Source of the DNA: Plantactinospora soyae
GTDB lineage: Bacteria > Actinomycetota > Actinomycetes > Mycobacteriales > Micromonosporaceae
Direction: 5' to 3'
NCBI RefSeq assembly: GCF_014874095.1
Contig: NZ_JADBEB010000001.1
Location: 4,960,001 to 5,024,000, forward strand
DNA: 64,000 nucleotides
Positions 57,887 to 64,000 of the stretch are shown here, piece after piece. The position numbers and the translations under genes are program-made. How positions within the stretch are numbered: position 1 is the stretch's first letter; each line of letters starts with the position of its first letter. Below the pieces are notes generated by a model. The model did no database searches. It worked only from the letters and a program-made list of their open reading frames with translations, and was not told where the DNA came from.

Positions 57887-60217
57887 TCAGCGCCCCTTGA
57901 AGACCCGCTTGTCGGAGCCGAGGCGCAGGAACACCGTCTCACCGGTGGCGTCCTGCACCGCGTCGTTGTCGGTGACGGCGTAGACCTGGCCGTCACCGGC
58001 GACCGTCAAGCCCTCCAGCTTCTCCTGGGTCCAGCCGTGCGTCGCCCGCAGGTCGGGCAGCACGTCGTACGCCAGGGTCTTGGGCAGGACCCGCAGCGGC
58101 CCCGGCGTGGCGGCGGCGCGGGGTAGCTCCACGGTGTAGATCCGCTTGACCGTGGCGGCCGGACCGTTCAGCTTGTCCCGCTCGATCACCGCGAGCCGGT
58201 TCCCGACCACGGTCACCTCGGACAGCCCGATCCAGTCGCCGGGCGTGCTCGTGCTGCCCAGCCGGTAGCCGAACCAGCTCCAGCTGCCCGCCGTGACGTC
58301 GTAGCGGCCCAGCCGGACGATTCCGGTCGGGTCGCCGGCCACCTCGCGCTGCAACGCCGCCCAGACGACCTCGTGCCCGCGCGGATCGGTGGTCGCGGTG
58401 ACGCCCTCGAAGCCCTGCTTGGCCAGCCCGGCGGCGACCTCCGCCGGCACCGGTACGACCTGTCGGGTCACCCCGTCCCGGTCCAGCCGGACCAACTGGT
58501 TGCCGGCCCCGGTCGCACCCTCGACGGCGAGCCAGAAACCGCCCTGCGGACGCGCGAAGATCCCCTCGGCGTCGTAGCCCACCGGGGTGCCGTCGGCGGC
58601 CCGGACGGTCAACGCGTGGTCGACCACGGCCGGGGTCGAGGTCGGATCGATGGTGAGGATCCGACTCGGCTGGTACGCCGCATCGGTCACGCTGTAGAGC
58701 AGGTGCGACTTGCCCGGTACGGCGGAGAGGGCGCCGAGCGCGCCCCAGCCGATCGGCCCCGCACCGCCGCGCTCCGGCGCGGAGACGATGCTCGGGAACG
58801 CCGGAGTGCTCCGCCCGAGCCGGTAGAGCGTCACCGAGGCGCGTACCCCGACGGAGGCGTCGTCCTCCTCACTGGAGACCGCGAGCAGGCCACGGGACGG
58901 GATCGGCAACAGCCCCTCGGGACCGTTGGTGGCCGGCAGGACCTGCCGGAAGACCGGAGCGGTGGGCCGGCTCAGGTCGTAGACGGCGACGAAGTTGCTC
59001 CGCTCGGAGCCGACGAAGGCGTACCGCACCCCGTCGAACTCGGCGATCGCCACACCCTCCGGCTCGGTGCCCTTGTTGTCCGCCCGGTCGTCGTTGGCGA
59101 AGCCGTACCGGACGGCGAGCTGCTCGAAGCCGTTGCCGGCGTCCCAGGCCACCTTTCCGGTCCGGCTGTCGAAGATCGACCAGCCCCGGGTGCCGCCCCG
59201 CCAGTCGCCCTCGTTCGCGGTGGCCAGGTAGCGGTCGTCGACCCAGGCGACGGCGTCGGGCTCGCGTGGGGTGTCGGTGATCGAACCGGCCGGGTCGAGG
59301 GCGCCGTCGTTCTCCGTGTCGATGCCCCGCACCGTGGCGGTGCCGGTGCTGAAGACCTTGTCGATCCGCCCCGTCGGCACGTCCACCAGGACGACACCGT
59401 TGTTCTCCTGGAGGGTCACCGCGAGCTGGTTACGACCGTTGATCGAGACGTACTCCGGCTCCGGGTCGGTCGGCGCGGCGATGCCGGCGGCGGTCAGGGC
59501 GGGCAGTGCCGCACCGTTCGGGCCGGTCAGCGGCACCGCCCGGGTACGCCAGCGGTCCGGCGAGTTCCCGCCCAGGTCGACGAGCTGGACGAAGCCGGCG
59601 GGTGCCTGCGGCAGGTCGCCCTCCTCGCCACCGGCCGGCGTGGCCTCCTCGTCGCGCTCGTTCTCGATCGCGATCGCGGCGTACCGGTGGTCGTGGCTGA
59701 TGGTGATCGAGTCGGGCTGTCCACCGAGGTCGAAGCTGGTCACCCGGCGACGGTTCGACAGGCTGATCACGTCCAGCCGGCCGGACGGGTCCGTGAAGCT
59801 GGCACTGGTGTTCACCACGACCAGGACGTACTGGCCGACCACCGCGACCGAGGTCGGCTCGTCCTCGGCGTCGCCGAGTTCGGTGAGCGCCAGGGTGCCG
59901 AGTCCACGCGGCCGGTCGGCGTCGCTGATGTCCAGGAAACCGATCCGTCGGGCCAGCGCGTCGGTGTAGATCAGGGTCCGGCCGTCGGAGCTGACCGTGG
60001 AGATCTCCGCCACCGTCGGGGTGGCCGGATCCTCACCCGCCGGACGGTTCTGGAAGACGGGGTAGGTGGCGGTACGGTCGAACGCCAACTGCCGGTCCGG
60101 CCGTGGCGTGCCGTGCGTCGCCGTACCCGCGCCGGCCACCCCGGAGGTGGCGACGGCGATGGTGCCGGCGGCGAGGGCCACGGCGGCGAGCGTGGCGTAT
60201 GTCTTTCTCGAGGGCAT
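57887..60217 (-). CDS. Exported phytase-like esterase (choice-of-anchor-I type)
   Basis: 776-residue extracellular beta-propeller protein of the COG4222 'esterase-like activity of phytase' family, preceded by a choice-of-anchor-I-like propeller. Signal peptide 1-30 (LAAVALAAGTIAVATSGVAGA). First propeller about 35-420 (SDGRTLIYTDALARRIGFLDIS, LGGQPDSITISHDHRYAAIAIENERDEE); second part about 430-776 (NKGTEPEGVAIAEFDGVRYAFVGSERSNF, GYDAEGIFARPQGGFWLAVEGA, GWTQEKLEGLTVAGDGQVYAVTDNDAVQ). GGAGAG precedes the ATG. A PHO-box-like site upstream fits phosphate-linked expression. Substrate not proven. Confidence 0.88.
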   Translation of the reverse strand: MPSRKTYATLAAVALAAGTIAVATSGVAGAGTATHGTPRPDRQLAFDRTATYPVFQNRPAGEDPATPTVAEISTVSSDGRTLIYTDALARRIGFLDISDADRPRGLGTLALTELGDAEDEPTSVAVVGQYVLVVVNTSASFTDPSGRLDVISLSNRRRVTSFDLGGQPDSITISHDHRYAAIAIENERDEEATPAGGEEGDLPQAPAGFVQLVDLGGNSPDRWRTRAVPLTGPNGAALPALTAAGIAAPTDPEPEYVSINGRNQLAVTLQENNGVVLVDVPTGRIDKVFSTGTATVRGIDTENDGALDPAGSITDTPREPDAVAWVDDRYLATANEGDWRGGTRGWSIFDSRTGKVAWDAGNGFEQLAVRYGFANDDRADNKGTEPEGVAIAEFDGVRYAFVGSERSNFVAVYDLSRPTAPVFRQVLPATNGPEGLLPIPSRGLLAVSSEEDDASVGVRASVTLYRLGRSTPAFPSIVSAPERGGAGPIGWGALGALSAVPGKSHLLYSVTDAAYQPSRILTIDPTSTPAVVDHALTVRAADGTPVGYDAEGIFARPQGGFWLAVEGATGAGNQLVRLDRDGVTRQVVPVPAEVAAGLAKQGFEGVTATTDPRGHEVVWAALQREVAGDPTGIVRLGRYDVTAGSWSWFGYRLGSTSTPGDWIGLSEVTVVGNRLAVIERDKLNGPAATVKRIYTVELPRAAATPGPLRVLPKTLAYDVLPDLRATHGWTQEKLEGLTVAGDGQVYAVTDNDAVQDATGETVFLRLGSDKRVFKGR

Positions 60218-60284
60218 CGTCTCTCCGTTGCTCTTGCTACTTCCGGTTCGGAAGGTTGCACGGACCGGCGAGCGGCAGCCGGCT

Positions 60285-60306
60285 CCCAGATGAACGGCGG
60301 ACGAAG
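60285..60306 (-). promoter_or_regulatory. PHO-box-like site upstream of the phytase-like gene
   Basis: On the minus strand CTTCGTCCGCC followed directly by GTTCATCTGGG. The second unit matches the Streptomyces PhoP consensus G(G/T)TCAYYYR(G/C)G at every position; the first at 8 of 11. It lies 68 nt before the gene start. Confidence 0.55.
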
Positions 60307-60391
60307 ATCAAGCGATCGCTCCGGCCTTCCTTTCCCCGCGCTGACCAGCGGCTTCTCGGAACAGGACGCCAGACAGATCGCGGGACACGCG

Positions 60392-61273
60392 CTACGCGGC
60401 GAGGCCGGGTCGGGGGCGGCGGTGGCCGGTACGGAGTCCGGAGCGGATCGTCCGGGAGATCTCCTGCCGACCGAGCCCCGCGTGCCGAGCCGCGTCGCCG
60501 AGCACGACCGTGATCTCGTGATCGTCGAGCAGGCGTACGGCGGCGAGCTGGCCCAGGCGGTAGGCGGCCAGGTAGAGCGTGCTGTTGCGGGTACCTGCGA
60601 CCGCGCTGGCGACGATGCCGGCCTCGGCGGCCAGGGCGGCGCTGGCGTAGCGCTCGGGGTGGTGTACCCGCTCGCCGACGCCGGCCGGGCCGCCCGGATA
60701 CCGCCGGTCGCCGCTGGGGGCAGGTGGGAAGAGCAGGTTGGCCAACTCCGTCGGGCAGTCGTCGAGCGGGACGTCGGGCGGGCGGACCCACCGGTAGCGC
60801 CGTCCGCTGGCGTGCCGCGACGGTGGTGCGACGACGTACCCGTCGACACCGCGCCAGTCCACGCCCGGCAGCAGAGCCGTCCGGTTGCCCGCACCGGTCG
60901 GCCGCAGGTAGACGTGCCAGCCGCCGGAGCCGGTCCGGACCACCGGCCCGGAGATGGTGTGCTCGGACACGAGACTACGCAGCGCGGACACCCCGTCGGG
61001 AACGTCGACATCGCAGACGTCGAAGCGCACGCCGGTCCGGGCCGCGACGTTCGCCTCCGGCCAGCGGGTCCACCACTGCCGGATCAGCTCCGGTCGGGTG
61101 CTGGCGTCGTGCAGGCCGTGCCGGAGCAGGCTGCGGTGCCAGCGGGGATGTTTGCCGGGGCGGTCGCAGTCGGACCCGCCGCAGGTGCATCCGGCCCCGG
61201 TCGGGGTGTGCAGTGGCAGCACCGGTACGCCGGCGGCGGCGTACTCCAGGGCGGCGCGCAGCAGCGGTGACAT
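60392..61273 (-). CDS. Bifunctional primase/polymerase (PrimPol) N-terminal-domain protein
   Basis: 293 residues. PrimPol-like domain of the actinobacterial/plasmid type: AALEYAAAGVPVLPLHTP, the zinc-like CTCGGSDCDRPGKHPRW, RWPEANVAARTG, FDVCDVDVPDGVSALRSLV (metal Asp residues), GPVVRTGSGGWHVYL, VDGYVVAPPSRHASGRRYRW. The C-terminal part (about 195-293) is helical and ends with a short basic tail. The ATG at 61273 has GAGGAGG upstream; the GTG at 61324 is an alternative. Such genes occur both in mobile elements and as chromosomal singletons; no integrase or att site is seen here. Confidence 0.87.
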   Translation of the reverse strand: MSPLLRAALEYAAAGVPVLPLHTPTGAGCTCGGSDCDRPGKHPRWHRSLLRHGLHDASTRPELIRQWWTRWPEANVAARTGVRFDVCDVDVPDGVSALRSLVSEHTISGPVVRTGSGGWHVYLRPTGAGNRTALLPGVDWRGVDGYVVAPPSRHASGRRYRWVRPPDVPLDDCPTELANLLFPPAPSGDRRYPGGPAGVGERVHHPERYASAALAAEAGIVASAVAGTRNSTLYLAAYRLGQLAAVRLLDDHEITVVLGDAARHAGLGRQEISRTIRSGLRTGHRRPRPGLAA

Positions 61274-61446
61274 TCGCCCGACCTCCTCGCCGGTCGGATA
61301 CCCGCTACCAGAATATTCGAACACACGTGCGACTGCCCAGGTCTGGGTGGGCGACTTTCAGCAGCCGTCAACTCCACCCCGGCTGCCGACCACACCACCG
61401 TCAGGTAGGGACGACGTCAGGTAGGGACGACGGCATCGCGTGAACG

Positions 61447-62091
61447 TCAGCCGCCGACGTGGCGGAGGACGGCCAGGACCCGGCGGTTGTCGCTGTCCGA
61501 GGAGGGCAGACCGAGTTTCGCGAAGATGTTCGCCACGTGCTTCTCCACGACTCCGGAGGTGATGACAAGAGCCGCCGCGATCCCGGCGTTGGATCGTCCC
61601 TCGGCCATCAGCGAAAGCACCTCCCGCTCCCGGGGAGTCAGCGACGCCACCCCGGCCGTGTCCTGTCCGGCCCGCATCAGGTGGCCGACCACCTCCGGAT
61701 CCAGTGCGGTGCCACCGGATGCCACCCGGGTCAGCGCGTCCACGAAGTCGGCGACGTCGGCGACGCGGTCCTTGAGCAGGTATCCGACGCCGGTCGGCCG
61801 GTCGGCGAGCAGGCGGGTCGCGTAGCGGGTCTCCACGTACTGCGAGAACACCAGCACACCGACGTCGGGATGGTCGCGCCGGATGTCGATCGCGGCGCGC
61901 AGTCCCTCGTCGGTGTGCGTCGGTGGCATCCGGATGTCGATGATGGCCACATCCGGTACGGCGGCGGCAATCGCGGACCGCAACGCATCCGCGTCGGCCA
62001 CCGCCGCGCACACCTCGAAACCGCGGTCGGTGAGCAGCCGGACCAGCCCTTCGCGCATCATCGCGGCATCCTCCGCGATCACCACCCGCAT
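61447..62091 (-). CDS. NarL/LuxR-family response regulator
   Basis: 214 residues. Receiver: VVIAEDAAMMREGLVRLL, phosphorylation Asp in VAIIDIRMPPTHTDEGLR, LKDRVADVADFVDAL. LuxR-type HTH: LTPREREVLSLMAEGRSNAGIAAALVITSGVVEKHVANIFAKLGL. GGAGG 7-10 nt before the ATG. 14 nt after the kinase stop, so transcribed after the kinase and the permease. The target promoter is probably that of the ABC genes in the same operon. Confidence 0.92.
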   Translation of the reverse strand: MRVVIAEDAAMMREGLVRLLTDRGFEVCAAVADADALRSAIAAAVPDVAIIDIRMPPTHTDEGLRAAIDIRRDHPDVGVLVFSQYVETRYATRLLADRPTGVGYLLKDRVADVADFVDALTRVASGGTALDPEVVGHLMRAGQDTAGVASLTPREREVLSLMAEGRSNAGIAAALVITSGVVEKHVANIFAKLGLPSSDSDNRRVLAVLRHVGG

Positions 62092-62105
62092 GTCGTCGCC
62101 TCCGT

Positions 62106-63452
62106 TCACACCTGTGTGGGCAGCTTGATCTCGACCCGGGTCGGACCGCCGGTTGGACTCTGTACCCGCATCCGGCCGTCCACGACGGCGATGCGGCGGT
62201 CCAGGCCGGACAGGCCGGGACCGTCCGGGTTCGCCCCGCCGATGCCGTCGTCGGTGACGGTCAGCGTCAGGTGCTCGCCGGATCGGACGACACCGAGGCC
62301 GATCTGGGTCGCCCGGCTGTGTTTGGCCGCGTTCGCGAGCAGTTCCGAGGCGCAGAAGTAGGCGATGGTCTCGATCGCGGGCGCCGGGCGGTCGGGCAGT
62401 TCGACGAACACCCGGACCGGGATGGCGCTGCTCGTCGCGAGCGTCGCCAGCGCGTCGCCGAGACCGTTGTCGAGGACCGGCGGGTGGATCCCGCGCACCA
62501 GGTCGCGCAGGTCGGCGAGGGCATCCTTCGCGCCACGGTGGGCGAGCGCGACCAGTTCGCGGGCCTGCCCGAGGTCGGGTGGCGGCCCGTCGACACCGAG
62601 CTTCTCGGTCGCCATGCCGAGGTTCATCGCCAGCGTGGCCAGCCGGATCTGCGCGCCGTCGTGCAGGTCCCGTTCCAGTCTGCGCATCATCGCGGCCGCG
62701 TCGTCGATCGCGCGGGCCCGGGTGACCTGCAGTTCGCGTACCCGCTCGGCGAGCCGGCGCGGACCGAGCAGCCGCCGCATCGCGGCGAGGTCCAGTGTCG
62801 TACCGGCCCGCATCAACCACGGTGCGACCAGCAGCATGGCGAGGCCGGCCGTGGCGATGAGGAACGTACCGGCGAACGTCCGCGTACCGATGGTGCCGAA
62901 CGGCGTCAGCGCCCACACCGGCCCGAGCGTCGTTCCGGGCGGGTGGTTGCGGAACAGCGGCCACCACACCGGGTAGCTGAGGTTGGCCAGGCCGAACAGG
63001 TAGCAGAACGCGCCGTAGCCCTCGGGGATGGCCAGTGGCACCTTGAGCAGGCCGTATCCGACGGCGCGCCAGCCCGGTCCGTCGGAGACCAGGGCGCCGA
63101 TCCGATTCGAGAGCCGGGGCGGCGGGGCGTCCACCCGCACGTCGAGCAGCCGGCCGGCGAGGAAGCGGTGCCCGGCTCCCATCGTGCGCCCGATCGGGGC
63201 GGCCAGCACGACCAGGAGCGCGATGGTGAGCGGGAACAGGACCAGGAACACCGGTCCGACGACAGGTGCGGAGCGGTCGGACGTGGCTCCGGTCGCCCAG
63301 AGGACTCCGACGCCCAGGGCCGGCACGATCGCCGGTACGGCCAGGATCGCGGCCGCGCTGACCACGCCGACGACGCAGAACACCGCCTGGCGCAGGGCCA
63401 GCGTGGTGAACGGAGCGCGCAGCCCGGTCATCGGCCCATTGTCGCTGGTCAC
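62106..63452 (-). CDS. NarL-type sensor histidine kinase (HisKA_3)
   Basis: 448 residues. Five to six membrane helices fill 15-230 with a cytosolic DUF4118-like or sensor-like loop; then HisKA_3 MMRRLERDLHDGAQIRLATLAMNLGMATEKL with the phospho-His, and a HATPase with CASELLANAAKHSRATQIGL and VTDDGIGGANPDGPGLSGLDRRI. The GTG start overlaps the stop of the permease gene (GTGA), so it is translationally coupled to it. Probably senses an envelope-active compound handled by the transporter. Confidence 0.9.
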   Translation of the reverse strand: MTSDNGPMTGLRAPFTTLALRQAVFCVVGVVSAAAILAVPAIVPALGVGVLWATGATSDRSAPVVGPVFLVLFPLTIALLVVLAAPIGRTMGAGHRFLAGRLLDVRVDAPPPRLSNRIGALVSDGPGWRAVGYGLLKVPLAIPEGYGAFCYLFGLANLSYPVWWPLFRNHPPGTTLGPVWALTPFGTIGTRTFAGTFLIATAGLAMLLVAPWLMRAGTTLDLAAMRRLLGPRRLAERVRELQVTRARAIDDAAAMMRRLERDLHDGAQIRLATLAMNLGMATEKLGVDGPPPDLGQARELVALAHRGAKDALADLRDLVRGIHPPVLDNGLGDALATLATSSAIPVRVFVELPDRPAPAIETIAYFCASELLANAAKHSRATQIGLGVVRSGEHLTLTVTDDGIGGANPDGPGLSGLDRRIAVVDGRMRVQSPTGGPTRVEIKLPTQV

Positions 63453-64000
63453 GCGTCACGGTAGCGGAGCAGTACGCCGCCACAGAGGATCGCTGTCGCC
63501 GCGTACCCGCACATCAACAGCGCGCTGATCCAGCCGGCGAACAGCCCGGGTATCGGCGAGGTCACCGCGATCGAGTTGAGCAGCATCAGCAGCGGGACGA
63601 AGCGGCCGACCGCGATTCCGCTCTCGCCGAACAGGCCGGCCACGATCATCGGGACGAACATCAGACCGAACAGCGTGCCGATCGCGGCGCCCGAGTGCCG
63701 CACGACCGTCCCGATGCCGACCCCGATCAGCGCGGTGGCGCCCAGATACACGCCGGTCAGCACGACCGCGCGCAGGATCGCCGGCTCCCCGAGGGAGGCG
63801 GCCGGGATGGCGGTACCCCGGATTGCGAGCTGTCCGCACAGATAGCCGGCGAAGCTTGCGACCAGGCCGACGGCGAGAGCCGCGCCGCCACCGACGGCGA
63901 CCTTCGCGACCAGGACGGTCCGACGCCGCGGGACGGCGGCGAACGTCGAGCGGATCATCCCGGTGCCGTACTCGCCGGTCACCATCAGGACGCCGAGCGC
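63449..64000 (-). CDS. ABC-2 type transporter permease, 5' part missing at window edge
   Basis: Partial: the reading frame runs off the right edge (codes ALGVLMVTGEYGTGMIRSTFAAVPRRRTVLVAKV...). At least 178 residues with several helices (VGLVASFAGYLCGQL, LRAVVLTGVYLGATALIGVGIGTVV, GTLFGLMFVPMIVAGLFGE, SALLMCGYAATAILCGGVLL). The segment GEYGTGMIRSTFAAVPRR is typical of ABC-2 permeases that sit beside a bacitracin/antibiotic-type ATPase and a NarL two-component pair. It overlaps the kinase by 4 nt. The ATPase is presumably further upstream, outside the window. Confidence 0.85.
   Translation of the reverse strand, partial: ALGVLMVTGEYGTGMIRSTFAAVPRRRTVLVAKVAVGGGAALAVGLVASFAGYLCGQLAIRGTAIPAASLGEPAILRAVVLTGVYLGATALIGVGIGTVVRHSGAAIGTLFGLMFVPMIVAGLFGESGIAVGRFVPLLMLLNSIAVTSPIPGLFAGWISALLMCGYAATAILCGGVLLRYRDA

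Noticed and set aside
60392-61273. PrimPol gene as sign of an integrated plasmid or phage
   Set aside because: No integrase, replication partner, tRNA or direct-repeat boundary is visible in the window.

Overview
The window is about 72% GC DNA with strong GC-third-position coding, GTG/TTG starts, many overlapping genes and many leaderless genes. The gene families present (DUF1206, Holin-X/DUF3618/DUF4235 set, LprG-like lipoprotein with its MFS partner, Ppm1-like mannosyltransferase, thrS with an Ap4A-type HIT gene, CebR-type operators) point to a soil or plant-associated actinomycete, most likely Micromonosporaceae. That placement is inference from family content. No rRNA, tRNA, CRISPR, prophage or insertion sequence was seen.

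Layout. 0-3.4 kb: a secreted GH6 cellulase with CBM2 under a CebR-like operator, and an ankyrin-repeat protein. 3.4-8 kb: two phosphatase/anti-sigma-type signalling proteins flanking a CPA1 antiporter. 8-13 kb: an MFS transporter and a set of small stress or envelope genes (acidic protein, SRPBCC, DUF2795, YihY, ChaB). 13-16 kb: an aldehyde dehydrogenase and a phytoene-desaturase-like oxidoreductase. 16-28 kb: a polyprenol-phosphate mannosyltransferase with a very long repetitive tail, divergent from an eight-gene overlapping operon. That operon encodes a complete ADP-D,D-heptose pathway (GmhA, HldE, GmhB), four glycosyltransferase modules, an SDR and, at its end, a type IB topoisomerase. 28-32 kb: RecQ and a decayed NB-ARC regulator. 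32-38 kb: NagZ-like GH3, PQQ-type sugar dehydrogenase, cysteine-desulfurase-like protein with a GNAT gene, and a lipoprotein. 38-44 kb: membrane genes (DUF1206, MscS, Holin-X/DUF3618/DUF4235, LprG-like/P55-like pair) and a cold-shock protein. 44-54 kb: aldo/keto reductase, methyltransferase, adenosine-deaminase family enzyme, an OmpR-type two-component system, a CebR-type-controlled GH3 beta-glucosidase and a CFA-synthase-like methyltransferase. 54-64 kb: thrS, pectinesterase, HIT hydrolase, a phytase-like esterase with a PHO-box-like site, a PrimPol protein, and a NarL-type two-component system coupled to an ABC-2 permease that runs off the window.

How it fits together. GH6, GH3 and pectinesterase are exported plant-polysaccharide enzymes; the two cellulolytic genes share a CebR-like site although they lie 51 kb apart, so they look like one regulon. 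The heptose operon is the most distinctive block: it should make ADP-heptose for a glycan in a bacterium without LPS. Several of its proteins, and the neighbouring mannosyltransferase, carry in-frame minisatellites. Three copies of a 60-bp double-palindrome element lie between genes at 16.1, 45.9 and 52.7 kb. At least eleven genes have a TANNNT box 6-7 nt before the start codon, so leaderless transcription appears common here.
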